Shown here piece by piece: positions 1 through 8,987 of a DNA stretch of 64,000 nucleotides. Positions within the stretch are counted from its first letter, which is position 1, and each line of letters begins with the position of its first letter. The DNA is from Breoghania sp. L-A4 (lineage in GTDB: Bacteria; Pseudomonadota; Alphaproteobacteria; Rhizobiales; Stappiaceae): NCBI RefSeq assembly GCF_003432385.1, contig NZ_CP031841.1, positions 4,965,621 to 5,029,620 on the forward strand, given 5' to 3'. Both the position numbers and the translations under genes were made by a program. The notes beneath the pieces were generated by a model. The model searched no databases. It was not told where the DNA came from and worked only from the letters and a program-made list of their open reading frames with translations.

Positions 1-194
1 CCTAATCCGTTAACCTTTCGCATTTCTTGCCAAAGGCGAGGCTATATTTTGACACCCCTCTCCTCAAGCCGGAATTCGGCAATTCAATGACCACGCGCGG
101 ATTTCTCGCACGCTTCGTCAGCGTCCGGGCGCAAAACAGCTTGGGATCGGGAGTATGCCGCGATTTCGGACAGGTTCGGAGGAATCCGCCCCGA

Positions 195-1148
195 CTAAGT
201 CTTCTGGCCGATCGCGAGGAATTTCTCACGCCGCCGCTGGCGGATTTCCTCGGGCGCGACATTGTCAAAGCCCTCAAGCGCCGACTCGATAGCGTCACCG
301 GCCGCCCTGATCACCTGCACCGGCTCGCGATGCGCGCCGCCGACGGGCTCGGTGACGATCTCGTCGACCACGCCGAGCCTCAGCAGGTCCTGGGCGGTGA
401 TCTTCATGTTGGTGGCCGCGTCCTGCGCACGCGCCGAATCGCGCCACAGAATGGAGGCCGCACCTTCCGGCGAGATCACGCTGTAGATCGAGTGTTCCAG
501 CATGATCACGTGATTGGTCGCGGCGATCGCGATGGCGCCGCCGGATCCGCCCTCGCCGATGACCAGCGCGACATTGGGCACGGTCGCCTTCAGGCACGCG
601 GCGGTGGAGCGGGCGATCGCCTCGGCCTGGCCGCGTTCCTCGGCGCCGATGCCGGGATAGGCGCCGGCTGTGTCGACGAGCGAAACCACGGGGATCTGAA
701 AACGCTCGGCCAGTTCCATGATGCGCACCGCCTTGCGGTAGCCCTCGGGCCGCGCCATGCCGAAATTGTGCTTCAGCCGGCTCTTCGTGTCATGGCCCTT
801 TTCCTGGCCGATCAGGGCGACGGAGCGGCCGCGAAAGCGCCCGAAGCCGGCGATGATCGCGTGATCCTCCGCAAACTTGCGGTCGCCGGCCAGCGGCGTG
901 AAGTCTTCCACCAGGCGATTGACATAGTCGCTCATGTGCGGACGGTCGGGATGGCGCGCCACCAGCGTCTTCTGCCAGGGCGTCAGCTTCGCATAGAGTT
1001 CAGCGAGCGCCTGGCTGGCCTTGGCCTCGAGCCGCGCGATCTCGCCGGCGACGTCGACGGTCTCGCCTTCCTTGGTGAGCGTTTGCAGCTCATGCACCTT
1101 GCCCTCGAGATTGGCCACCGCTTTTTCGAATTCAAGATAGCTGCGCAT
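195..1148 (-). CDS. accA: Acetyl-CoA carboxylase carboxyltransferase subunit alpha
   Basis: Alpha subunit of the carboxyltransferase half of acetyl-CoA carboxylase, which with AccD moves the carboxyl group from biotin-BCCP to acetyl-CoA and makes malonyl-CoA for fatty acid synthesis in the cytoplasm. The 317-residue product begins MRSYLEFEKAV and has the family's N-terminal helical region followed by the crotonase-like core, with the glycine-rich stretches GAYPGIGAEERGQ and GEGGSGGA that line the acyl-CoA site. The frame stays open upstream to about 1436, but that extension is low-complexity and unlike AccA, so the ATG at 1148 is chosen; the length then fits the family. The 194 bases beyond the stop show no gene. 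Confidence 0.96.
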   Translation of the reverse strand: MRSYLEFEKAVANLEGKVHELQTLTKEGETVDVAGEIARLEAKASQALAELYAKLTPWQKTLVARHPDRPHMSDYVNRLVEDFTPLAGDRKFAEDHAIIAGFGRFRGRSVALIGQEKGHDTKSRLKHNFGMARPEGYRKAVRIMELAERFQIPVVSLVDTAGAYPGIGAEERGQAEAIARSTAACLKATVPNVALVIGEGGSGGAIAIAATNHVIMLEHSIYSVISPEGAASILWRDSARAQDAATNMKITAQDLLRLGVVDEIVTEPVGGAHREPVQVIRAAGDAIESALEGFDNVAPEEIRQRRREKFLAIGQKT

Positions 1149-1525
1149 GAGAATGGTCACTCGTGAGGTAGGTCTGATCGGGCCCGTGCCCTGTCGTATT
1201 CCAGTTCGCGCCCCATCCCGGTTCGCGCGCCCGTCTCGGGCGCCCTGAACCGGCGGATTCCGGAGCGGATTCGGACCATGGTGCGTCGGGCAGGAAGCCG
1301 TATGGGCTGGTCGCGGCCGCACTATCTGTCCGAAAATCGGCTGAAACGGGGCGCCACCAGCGGTTTCACTCGCCGGAGCGGCCAATGGCCGGACGCGATG
1401 CGGCGCGACACTGGCCGCAAGGGGCCGATCTGTCAAGCCGCGGTGGCAAGGCGCCCTGATTTCATGGAATGGCGGCGCGGGTTTCCCGTAAATGCACCCG
1501 CGCCTTCGTAAAACCGGAAATTGTA
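1149..1525. other. Intergenic region between accA and the DUF3108 gene
   Basis: No convincing gene. The open frame entering from accA (to 1436) lacks codon preference and family similarity. It presumably holds the accA promoter on the minus strand; no clear -35/-10 pair was recognised. Confidence 0.5.
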
Positions 1526-2404
1526 CTAGCGGCTGGCGTGCTTGCGTTCCCCGGTGCGGATCTCAAGCTTGCGGGCCTGGACCACCAGATCGCCGGTCAT
1601 CGTGCGCATGGAGATCCGATAGGGCAGCAACACGTCGCTGGTCGCCATGGGCGCCAGCCAGATTTCGATGTCGCGATTGTCGGCCATGTATTTTACCGAC
1701 TTCTTGGCCGGGCGGTGGCCCGCCACCGGCACCCAGCGCGCGCCGCACACGATCACCGGGCCATCGTAGCCGCGGCCGCTGACCGTCTGGGTGCTCTTGT
1801 ACGACAGCTGCACATCATAGCGCGTCCAGCCGTCGAAGATCGGAATGCGCCGGTCGCAGCCCTTGGGCGTCAGCGCCTGGCCGGCGTTGGCCACCGGCAT
1901 CAGAATGGCGCTCAGCGGATCGACGATGCCGCGCTGATGGACGCGCGTCACCGGCACCCGGTCCGGTCGCTTGGCGAGTTGCGGGCTTGTGGCAATGTCG
2001 CGCACGTTGCCGCGGGACAGGCCCATCGCGACCCGCGAGGACCGCTCGCTCTCCTCGGAAATCATGTCGTAGCGGTCCGGCATCACCCTGGTGCCGTGCA
2101 GCGAGCCGGTGGCGTAGGCATTGCTCTTTCCCGCAATAATGATGCGCGCCAGGCCAGACGGACGCATGCCGACACGCGCCGAATAGGCGTCGCCCTGCAG
2201 CTCCAGCGACAGCGTGCCCTTTGCGAACACGAAGCCGGCGATGGAGATGTCATAGGCCGCGCCGACGTCGGCGTTCTCCGCCAGTACGGGTGCCGGCGCA
2301 AACGTCAGGGCGCACCCGAGCAGCGCGCCAATGGTACGCAGCGCGCCTGTTGTTTTCGCAAGGGGCCGCGCGACAGCGCTTCCAACGACTGGTTTACCGA
2401 ACAC
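1526..2404 (-). CDS. DUF3108 domain-containing exported protein
   Basis: A 292-residue protein of the DUF3108 family, whose function is not established. The first 40 or so residues contain a hydrophobic stretch ending in an Ala-rich APAPVLA-E cleavage-like site, so export to the periplasm is likely. The rest is the soluble beta-rich DUF3108 domain, with conserved pieces such as FDGWTRYDVQLSY and a C-terminal RISMRTMTGDLVVQA strand. The start is GTG at 2404, preceded by GGAGG at good spacing. It is divergent from rpmB, a neighbourhood seen in several Hyphomicrobiales. Confidence 0.85.
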   Translation of the reverse strand: MFGKPVVGSAVARPLAKTTGALRTIGALLGCALTFAPAPVLAENADVGAAYDISIAGFVFAKGTLSLELQGDAYSARVGMRPSGLARIIIAGKSNAYATGSLHGTRVMPDRYDMISEESERSSRVAMGLSRGNVRDIATSPQLAKRPDRVPVTRVHQRGIVDPLSAILMPVANAGQALTPKGCDRRIPIFDGWTRYDVQLSYKSTQTVSGRGYDGPVIVCGARWVPVAGHRPAKKSVKYMADNRDIEIWLAPMATSDVLLPYRISMRTMTGDLVVQARKLEIRTGERKHASR

Positions 2405-2592
2405 CGACTGTCCTCCACACGACCGGATTCCGCGTCACAATTGACGCCGATCCGGCGATCGCGCCGCGTCTGGGAATGCGTCGCGCGAACGCGGTGCTCC
2501 CGTGGCCGATTGTTCGCCAACATGGTAACTGCCGGGTTAACGCCGCGTGCAATATCGATGGCCACGACCCGCCGGTTCCCGCGCTTTCGGCC

Positions 2593-2621
2593 TTGACGCC
2601 GCAAATCCGCATCACTATACC
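2593..2621 (+). promoter_or_regulatory. Candidate sigma-70 promoter for rpmB
   Basis: TTGACG (2593-2598) and TATACC (2616-2621) lie exactly 17 bases apart in the 383-base gap between the DUF3108 gene and rpmB, giving a leader of about 160 nt. This is the best promoter match in the gap; no other gene is supported there. Confidence 0.5.
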
Positions 2622-2787
2622 GAGGCAACTTTCCGACAGGAGCGGGATGCTGCCTCCCGGGTGCCCACCGCGTATGGCACCGAGCGTACGGCAATGAACC
2701 GCCAACTGTCTTCCGAAAAATCGGCTGCTTTCGCCGAAACCGCCAACCGAACCGGCCCGGCCGGTCAGTAATATAAAGGGTGTACCC

Positions 2788-3075
2788 ATGGCTCGACGGT
2801 GCGAACTCACCGGCAAGGGTGTGCTGACAGGTAACAACGTCAGCCACGCGAAGAACCGCTCGCGGCGCCGGTTCCTGCCCAATCTGTGCAATGTCACGAT
2901 GATGAGCGAAGCGCTTGGCCAGTCCATCCGCATGCGCGTCAGCGCCAACGCACTGCGCTCGGTTGAGCATCGCGGCGGACTGGATGCGTTCCTGGTCAAG
3001 GCAAGTGCCGATGATCTGTCGCTGAAGGCCAAGCAGCTCAAGCGCGACATCCAGAACAAGCTGGCGGCCGTCTAA
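2788..3075 (+). CDS. rpmB: 50S ribosomal protein L28
   Basis: Ribosomal protein bL28, a structural component of the large ribosomal subunit. The 95-residue basic protein opens with [11 protein letters not shown], has the typical [16 protein letters not shown] segment and a Lys-rich C-terminal helix ending KLAAV; this is the longer alphaproteobacterial form. It stands alone on the plus strand behind a plausible sigma-70 promoter and in front of a GC-rich hairpin. Confidence 0.98.
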   Translation: MARRCELTGKGVLTGNNVSHAKNRSRRRFLPNLCNVTMMSEALGQSIRMRVSANALRSVEHRGGLDAFLVKASADDLSLKAKQLKRDIQNKLAAV

Positions 3076-3119
3076 CGACGGCTGCGTCGCGCCACGCGCG
3101 GCACCCAAGAATTCCGATA

Positions 3120-3146
3120 GCGCCGCCCGGCTTGTCCGGCGGCGCT
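3120..3146 (+). terminator. Probable rpmB terminator hairpin
   Basis: GCGCCGCC pairs with GGCGGCGC (GG/CC inside, one bulged C, loop CTTGT), followed within about ten bases by a short T run (GCGTTTT). It sits 45 bases past the rpmB stop and before the convergent gene at 3198, so it may serve both directions. Confidence 0.6.
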
Positions 3147-3197
3147 ATTTGGCGTTTTGACCCCGGATGTTTCCGGCACGAGACCCGCTGGCGCCGC

Positions 3198-4337
3198 TTA
3201 GGGCTTGGCGCGCGGCTGCGCTCCCGTGGAGGCCGCGTCGGGCGCCACCGCATCGGGTCCGTCCATGGAGCCCGGCTGCGGCGCATCGATCAGCCGAAAA
3301 CGCAGCAGCACGGTGCGCTGCAGGACCGATTGATTGTCGTCGGAAATCATCGTGATGATGGTCTGCCCGGCGGCATTCTGGTGCACCGCCAGGCCTTCCA
3401 TGTTGTCGATCTGGTGACGCAGGTCCGCCTCCATCACCAGGCTCGCGTCGATAGCGCCGCCGCGGCCGAGATCCGCGCCCCTGATCCGGCGCAGCCGCAT
3501 GCCGAGCCCGTACCGCAGGTTGAAGCGCCGTTCGAGCACCAGAAGATCGCCGCCGGGCAGAAAGGCCGCGTCGGTGACGTCGAAGTCATCGCTTTGGCGC
3601 AGGCGGAACGAAGTTTCCCTGCCGGGTCCGAAAATCCAGCCCGGGTTGCCGGGACGCTCCTGAGGATCCCGCTCGGCGATTCCCACCAGCGCGCCCTTCA
3701 GCGGCCCGTCTGCGGCACTCGCCGCCAGCCCTTCCAGCCCCTTGTTGCCATCCAGCGTCTTGATCGCCGCCGGCGCCTTGACGCGCCGCGCAAGTCCGCC
3801 GGGTATGCTCTGCGCTCCGTCCCAAGCCAGAACGCGGTGCTGCTGTTCGAAGGCCACGAAAATCGTCCCGCCGTCCGGCGTCATTGTCAGGGCTTCCGCG
3901 TCGCCGCGATGCCGGTTGTCCAGCGAGACGCCCTTTTTATCGAGGACCGGCCCCATCGTGGCCTCGGTGACATCCAGCGGCGTACCGTCGGCGTCCTGGC
4001 TGATGCGTGCCGAAAACCAGTTGCCCCGGTCGCTGACGGCCAGGAGCCGTTCCCCCTGCCGCAGGCTGAGCAGGCCGGAAAATCCACCGAACCGCGGATC
4101 GCTTGAGGAAATTCTCAGCCCACCGAGCCACTCGAGTTGGCCGAACACCTTCTCCGCCGGATAGCGGCCGCGAAAGCCGCCCAGCGGCTCCGCGCTGATC
4201 GCAACCGGCGTCGCGCCGGCGGCCGCGGCGTTCGACGACGCAAGAAGGGGCATCGCGCAAACGGCCGCGAGACCCAGAACACCCGCGAGGCCGCCGCGCG
4301 GCCCGTGGCGCGGCCACATTGGCGCCACCGAGCACAT
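3198..4337 (-). CDS. Esterase-like activity of phytase family protein, exported
   Basis: A 379-residue secreted protein matching the family named 'esterase-like activity of phytase' (beta-propeller fold); the true substrate is unknown. A twin-basic N-terminus and a hydrophobic stretch (GVLGLAAVCAMPLL) ending in SNAAAAGA form a signal peptide of about 40 residues. Family features include LGGLRISSSDPRFGGFSGL, AVSDRGNWFSA and the GDAEALTMTPDG block. The ATG overlaps the cobT stop (TGATG), so it is translationally coupled as the last gene of the cobS-orf-cobT operon. Whether it works with cobalamin synthesis is not shown by sequence; it may only share the promoter. Confidence 0.85.
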   Translation of the reverse strand: MCSVAPMWPRHGPRGGLAGVLGLAAVCAMPLLASSNAAAAGATPVAISAEPLGGFRGRYPAEKVFGQLEWLGGLRISSSDPRFGGFSGLLSLRQGERLLAVSDRGNWFSARISQDADGTPLDVTEATMGPVLDKKGVSLDNRHRGDAEALTMTPDGGTIFVAFEQQHRVLAWDGAQSIPGGLARRVKAPAAIKTLDGNKGLEGLAASAADGPLKGALVGIAERDPQERPGNPGWIFGPGRETSFRLRQSDDFDVTDAAFLPGGDLLVLERRFNLRYGLGMRLRRIRGADLGRGGAIDASLVMEADLRHQIDNMEGLAVHQNAAGQTIITMISDDNQSVLQRTVLLRFRLIDAPQPGSMDGPDAVAPDAASTGAQPRAKP

Positions 4338-6238
4338 CAGGCGCGCCGTCTGCGCGTGCCGCGCCTCGTGTCGGTCTTGGGCGTCTCATCGAACAGATCC
4401 GCGAGTTGGTCGGTCATCGCGCCGGCCAGTTCATCCGCGTCGACTATGGTCACCGCGCGCTTGTAGTAACGGGTCACGTCATGGCCGATGCCGATGGCGT
4501 TCAGTTCCACCGGAGAGCGGTTCTCGATCTCGTCGATCACGTGGCGCAGGTGACGTTCGAGATAGTTTCCGGGATTGACCGACAAGGTGCAGTCGTCGAC
4601 CGGCGCGCCGTCGGAGATCACCATCAGGATGCGCCGCGCTTCCGGCCGCGCCAGCAGGCGGGTGTGCGCCCATTCGAGCGCCTCGCCGTCGATGTTTTCC
4701 TTGAGCAGCCCCTCGCGCATCATCAGCCCGAGATTGCGGCGCGCGCGCCGCCACGGCGCGTCCGCCGACTTGTAGATGATATGACGCAGGTCGTTCAACC
4801 GCCCCGGGGTCGCGGGCTTCTCCGCCTGCAGCCACGCCTCGCGCGCCTGCCCGCCCTTCCACGCACGCGTCGTGAAACCGAGAATCTCCACCTTGACGCC
4901 GCAACGTTCCAGCGTACGCGCCAGGATATCGGCGCACGCCGCGGCCACGGTGATCGGTCGGCCGCGCATGGAGCCCGAATTGTCCAGCAGCAGCGTAACG
5001 ATTGTGTCGCGGAAATCCGTCTCGTGTTCGTGCTTGAAGGCCAGCGGCTGCATCGGGTCCATGATGATGCGCGCCAGCCGCGCGGAATCGAGGATCCCTT
5101 CTTCCTGGTCGAAATCCCAAGCCCGGCTCTGCTGCGCCATCAGCCGCCGCTGCAGCCGGTTGGCGAGCCGCGCCACGGCGCCCTGCAGGTTGACCAGCTG
5201 CTTGTCGAGAAAGCCGCGCAACCGGTCGAGTTCGGCCGCGTCGCACAGGTCTTCGGCGGAGACCACCTCGTCGAACGCGGTGGAGAAGACCTTGTAGTCG
5301 GACACCGGAGGCTGGTTGGAGAAGGGGAAATCCTGCCGGTCGGCGTCGCCTGAATCCTCGGCGTCCGCGTCCGCGTCGGTGTCCTGGAACTCCTCGGAGT
5401 AGCTTTCACCGGACTCCTGTTCGCCCGCGTCCTGCTCGTCGCCGGACATCTCGCCGTCCTGCGAATCCGTGCCCTCGTCGCCTTCGGTGTCCTCGTTGTC
5501 GCCCGACGTCGCATCCGAGCGCTCGTCCTGACCCTCTTCCTGGTCCTGGTCGTCCTGATCTTCGGGATTTTCCGATCCCAGTTCGTCGGCCATGTCGAGA
5601 TCGGCGAGCAGATCGCGCACCGTCTGCGCGAAACCCTTCTGGTTGTCGACGCAGGTGGAGAGCGAATCCAGCGTGCGACCGCCCTTCTCCTCCACCCATT
5701 GCCGCCAGGCATCGACCAGGGGCGCCGCGTTCCGCGGCGGTCTTTGGCCGGTCAGCCGCTCACGCACCATCAGCGCCAGGGCTTCCTCCAGCGGCGCATC
5801 GGACTGAGAGGCGATTTTTTCCGCCTCGCCCGCGTAGCGCTGTTCCAGCATGGCGGTGATATTGCCGGCCACCCCGGCCATCGCCCGCGCGCCGATGGCC
5901 TCGCAGCGCGCCTGCTCCACGGCCTCGAAGATCGTGCGCGCGTTCTGGCCTTCCGGCGCCAGTTGCCGGTGCACCTTGGGATCGTGGCAGGCCATTCGCA
6001 GCGCCAGCGCGTCGCCGTGGCCGCGGGTGACCGCGATATCGCGGGCGCTCGGCTTGCGCGGCAGCTCCGGCAACCGCGCCCGCTCGCCGCTGACGCCGGG
6101 CTGGTCCGAGGAAAACACCACCTCCAGCTCCGGGTCGCGCGCGATCGCCCGCATGGTGACGGACACCGCGCGCTTGAACGTGTCGTTGGGCAAATCGCCT
6201 CGCCCGCCCGGATTGCTGTTGCTGCCCGGCCCTGCCAT
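4337..6238 (-). CDS. cobT: Cobaltochelatase subunit CobT
   Basis: CobT is the large AAA-partner subunit of the aerobic, ATP-dependent cobaltochelatase (CobN-CobS-CobT), which inserts Co2+ into hydrogenobyrinate a,c-diamide during vitamin B12 synthesis. The 633-residue protein has the usual layout: an N-terminal alpha-helical region, a very acidic linker of about 90 residues rich in Asp, Glu and Ser around 215-300, and a C-terminal von Willebrand A domain with the MIDAS start [13 protein letters not shown] near residue 415. Its start follows the small exported protein's stop by six bases, and cobS is just beyond. Length and order fit the family. Confidence 0.95.
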   Translation of the reverse strand: MAGPGSNSNPGGRGDLPNDTFKRAVSVTMRAIARDPELEVVFSSDQPGVSGERARLPELPRKPSARDIAVTRGHGDALALRMACHDPKVHRQLAPEGQNARTIFEAVEQARCEAIGARAMAGVAGNITAMLEQRYAGEAEKIASQSDAPLEEALALMVRERLTGQRPPRNAAPLVDAWRQWVEEKGGRTLDSLSTCVDNQKGFAQTVRDLLADLDMADELGSENPEDQDDQDQEEGQDERSDATSGDNEDTEGDEGTDSQDGEMSGDEQDAGEQESGESYSEEFQDTDADADAEDSGDADRQDFPFSNQPPVSDYKVFSTAFDEVVSAEDLCDAAELDRLRGFLDKQLVNLQGAVARLANRLQRRLMAQQSRAWDFDQEEGILDSARLARIIMDPMQPLAFKHEHETDFRDTIVTLLLDNSGSMRGRPITVAAACADILARTLERCGVKVEILGFTTRAWKGGQAREAWLQAEKPATPGRLNDLRHIIYKSADAPWRRARRNLGLMMREGLLKENIDGEALEWAHTRLLARPEARRILMVISDGAPVDDCTLSVNPGNYLERHLRHVIDEIENRSPVELNAIGIGHDVTRYYKRAVTIVDADELAGAMTDQLADLFDETPKTDTRRGTRRRRA

Positions 6239-6244
6239 TGCCGC

Positions 6245-6730
6245 CTACCTCTTTACAATTGCGGGGTCCAGGACATCGATCTCGACATCCTCGACCCGCG
6301 CACCCGACAGGAGAATCTGCGCCTCATCGACCGCCTGCAACGACAGCGAACTGATGCCCTGGTTCATGCCGCCGTATTTGACGAGAAAGAACCCGTCGAA
6401 CACGTGAAATCCATGCTGAAGACTGTGTCCCTGCGTGGCCACGATCTCCGTTTCCATGTCGGGCCCCGGCTTGTAGGTGACGAACATCTCGCCATCCACA
6501 TAGGCCTGCACCTGGCCGTCCCGGGAGCCGCTCCCGTCCTCGAAGGAGACCTTCAGGCCGACGATCGAATCCACCGAGTCGGAAAGAAACCCCTCCAGCG
6601 CCGCGAAGTTGTCATCCGTCACCGTGCCGTTGACCCGGTGGATCACCGCCGCCGCCGCGGCTGTCCCCGTCTGCAAGGCGACCGGCGACAGCAGCAGCAA
6701 CGCCAGGAAGGCGCGTCGGAACCCGGTCAT
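6245..6730 (-). CDS. Unknown exported protein between cobS and cobT
   Basis: A 161-residue protein that I do not recognise. It starts with a clear Sec signal peptide: TGFRRAF, a Leu-rich core (LALLLLSPVAL) and a TAAAAA cleavage region near residue 26. The mature part is predicted soluble and beta-rich, with many Gly, Asp and Val and no Cys. It is squeezed between cobS (one base gap) and cobT (six base gap), so it must be co-transcribed and probably translationally coupled. A periplasmic protein between two subunits of a cytoplasmic chelatase is unexpected; no role in cobalt insertion can be claimed. Confidence 0.75.
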   Translation of the reverse strand: MTGFRRAFLALLLLSPVALQTGTAAAAAVIHRVNGTVTDDNFAALEGFLSDSVDSIVGLKVSFEDGSGSRDGQVQAYVDGEMFVTYKPGPDMETEIVATQGHSLQHGFHVFDGFFLVKYGGMNQGISSLSLQAVDEAQILLSGARVEDVEIDVLDPAIVKR

Positions 6731-6731
6731 C

Positions 6732-7718
6732 CTAGCTCAGCGCCACATTGACCGATGATTCCGGCAGATCCTCGCCAAAGCAGCGCTGATAGAACTCGGA
6801 CACCACCGGGCTTTCCATCTCGTCGCACTTGTTGAGGAAGGTCATCTTGAAGGCGAAACCGATGTCGCCGAAGATGTCGGCGTTCTCGGCCCAGGTGATG
6901 ACCGTACGCGGGCTCATGACGGTCGACAGGTCGCCGTTCATGAAGGCGTTGCGGGTCATGTCGGCGACGCGCACCATCTTGGAAACGATGTCGCGGCCTT
7001 TCTCGTTCTGGAAGAATTTCGCCTTCGACAGGACGATTTCCACCTCGTTGTCATGCGGCAGATAGTTCAACGTGGTGACGATCGACCAGCGGTCCATCTG
7101 GCCCTGGTTGATCTGCTGCGTGCCGTGATAGAGACCAGAGGTATCGCCCAGGCCCACCGTATTGGCCGTGGCGAACAGGCGAAAGGCCGGATGCGGCTTG
7201 ATGACGCGGTTCTGGTCGAGCAGCGTCAGGCGGCCGGAGGCCTCCAGCACGCGCTGGATCACGAACATCACGTCCGGACGGCCCGCGTCGTATTCGTCGA
7301 ACACCAGCGCCGTGTTGGTCTGCAGCGCCCAGGGCAGGATTCCGTCGCGAAATTCGGTGACCTGCATGCCGTCCTTGAGAACGATGGCGTCCTTGCCGAT
7401 CAGATCGATGCGCGAGATATGCGCATCGAGATTGACGCGCACGCACGGCCAGTTGAGCCGGGCGGCGACCTGCTCGATATGCGTCGATTTGCCGGTGCCG
7501 TGATACCCCGTCACCATCACGCGGCGGTTGCGCGCGAAGCCGGCGAGAATGGCAAGCGTCGTCGGTCTGTCAAACAGATAGTCGGGGTCGAGATCCGGAA
7601 CATGCTCGGTAACCTGTGAATAGGCCGGCACGTCCAGGTCGCTGTCGATTCCGAACACCTGCCTGACGGAGATTGTCATGTCGGGCATGTCGGCGTGTGT
7701 CTCTACGGCTTCAGTCAT
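6732..7718 (-). CDS. cobS: Cobaltochelatase subunit CobS
   Basis: CobS is the AAA+ ATPase of aerobic cobaltochelatase; with CobT it forms the chaperone-like ring that drives CobN. The 328-residue protein has the Walker A motif GYHGTGKST near residue 75, Walker [13 protein letters not shown] near 140, and the sensor region [14 protein letters not shown]. Length and motifs match the family. It is the first gene of the operon cobS-orf-cobT-esterase. Upstream, 185 bases separate it from the J-domain gene, an arrangement conserved in many Hyphomicrobiales. Confidence 0.96.
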   Translation of the reverse strand: MTEAVETHADMPDMTISVRQVFGIDSDLDVPAYSQVTEHVPDLDPDYLFDRPTTLAILAGFARNRRVMVTGYHGTGKSTHIEQVAARLNWPCVRVNLDAHISRIDLIGKDAIVLKDGMQVTEFRDGILPWALQTNTALVFDEYDAGRPDVMFVIQRVLEASGRLTLLDQNRVIKPHPAFRLFATANTVGLGDTSGLYHGTQQINQGQMDRWSIVTTLNYLPHDNEVEIVLSKAKFFQNEKGRDIVSKMVRVADMTRNAFMNGDLSTVMSPRTVITWAENADIFGDIGFAFKMTFLNKCDEMESPVVSEFYQRCFGEDLPESSVNVALS

Positions 7719-7903
7719 CGATCCTCCGCTGGCCCCAGCTGCGGGGCATACGAACGTGGGAGAGGTTTGCGGCGCAGACTAAGGCATGCGGTTGCCGCGG
7801 CCTAGAGCGCATTGCGCGAAAATGGATACGGTTTCAGGGAGGGAAGGCACCGAGAAACCCGGATCCGGAAGTCCGGTTACCGGTCTGGACCGGCCCGTGG
7901 CGG

Positions 7904-8539
7904 CTAGCAGAGCCCGGCCTGTTTGAGGATGTTGTAGGCCTTGATGATTTCGCTGAGCTGGTCCTCGCTGGATCGGTCGCCCCCGTTGGCGTCCGGGTGA
8001 TGCAGTTTGACCAGCTCCTTGTAGCGCGCCTTGATTTCAGGCCCCCTGGCGGTGCCGTCAAGATTGAGCACGCCCAGCGAGCGGCGCTCCAGCGCCAGCA
8101 GCTTGCGTTGCCGCGTCTGCTGCACCGGATCGGGCCGCGTCGCGCGCTCGCCGTCAAACAGGCTGAACGGATCCTGCATGCCGGAGAAGCCCGCATCGGG
8201 GCCCTTCGCCGCCTTCTTTTCGTCAACCCCCATCCGCCATGTCGGCCGGTGCCCGGTCAGCGCGTCCTTCTGGAAGGTGCGCACCTGGGTGTCGTTCATG
8301 CCGTCGAAATAGTTGTAGGACTTGTTGTATTCACGCACGTGGTCGATGCAGAAGTTCAGATACTGCCCTTCCGCGCCACGGCCCTTCGGCGCCCGGTGCG
8401 GTCCGGCGAGGTCACAGCCTTCCCATTGGCACATGGGCCCCGTGTCCACGCGCGGGGCCTGCTTGCCCCGCTTGGATCCCTTGGCACCCTTGGCGCCCTT
8501 GATGCGGATGCTGTCGAAGATTTTGGAATCGAGTTTCAT
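7904..8539 (-). CDS. J domain-containing (DnaJ-like) protein
   Basis: A 211-residue DnaJ-type co-chaperone-like protein. The J domain is at the C-terminus (about 145-208), with the essential HPD motif in LVKLHHPDANGGD, and should stimulate an Hsp70 ATPase. The N-terminal 100 residues hold a Cys/His-containing region (MCQWEGC, then FCIDHVREYN) that may bind zinc. The client is unknown. It lies directly upstream of cobS and divergent from bolA, which is a common alphaproteobacterial order. Confidence 0.88.
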   Translation of the reverse strand: MKLDSKIFDSIRIKGAKGAKGSKRGKQAPRVDTGPMCQWEGCDLAGPHRAPKGRGAEGQYLNFCIDHVREYNKSYNYFDGMNDTQVRTFQKDALTGHRPTWRMGVDEKKAAKGPDAGFSGMQDPFSLFDGERATRPDPVQQTRQRKLLALERRSLGVLNLDGTARGPEIKARYKELVKLHHPDANGGDRSSEDQLSEIIKAYNILKQAGLC

Positions 8540-8692
8540 TTCGTCATTCTGGCTTCAAGCTGGTATCGGAACACGGGAGGCGGTCTCCGAAACCGCGCGA
8601 CAGGATGGGTGCAGCATAGGTGCAGCGCCGATGGGCGTCGAATCTGTAGCGTTGCAGATGGCGCAGCCGAAATAAGTAGCAACGGAACGGCC

Positions 8693-8965
8693 ATGAACAC
8701 AAGAGAGCGGATCGAAACAAAGCTGCGCGAGGGCCTCGCGCCCGAGGCGCTGGAGGTGATCGACGAGTCACATTTGCACGCCGGCCACGCCGGCGCGCGC
8801 GAGGGCGGCGAGTCGCATTACCGCGTGCTGGTGCGCGCCGAAGCCTTTGCCGGCAAGAGCCGGCTGGAACGCCATCGCATGATCAACGCGTTGCTGGCCG
8901 AGGACCTCGCCGGCACCGTTCACGCGCTGGCCATTCGCGCCTCCGCGCCCGGCGAAGCCGGCTGA
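8693..8965 (+). CDS. bolA: BolA family protein
   Basis: A 90-residue BolA/IbaG-type protein; such proteins pair with monothiol glutaredoxins in iron-sulfur trafficking and iron sensing. The ATG at 8693 (MNTRERIETKLREGL) gives the normal length; the same frame is open far upstream, but that part is antisense to the J-domain gene. Conserved features are the His-containing loop DESHLHAGHAGA and the RHRMINALLAEDL helix that carries the invariant RH pair. It is divergent from the J-domain gene; the 153-base gap should contain both promoters. Confidence 0.93.
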   Translation: MNTRERIETKLREGLAPEALEVIDESHLHAGHAGAREGGESHYRVLVRAEAFAGKSRLERHRMINALLAEDLAGTVHALAIRASAPGEAG

Positions 8966-8987
8966 TCGGAGCCTCGGCTGTTGAACC

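Noticed and set aside
27..1166. 379-residue plus-strand open frame over accA
   Set aside because: Antisense to a certain accA; high-GC genomes give long antisense frames. The same applies to 21507-23417, 28482-29729, 31918-33597 and 46434-48008.
6732..8539. Cobalamin riboswitch near cobS
   Set aside because: I looked for the conserved B12-box-like sequence in the short upstream gaps and did not find it; the operon makes, rather than imports, B12.
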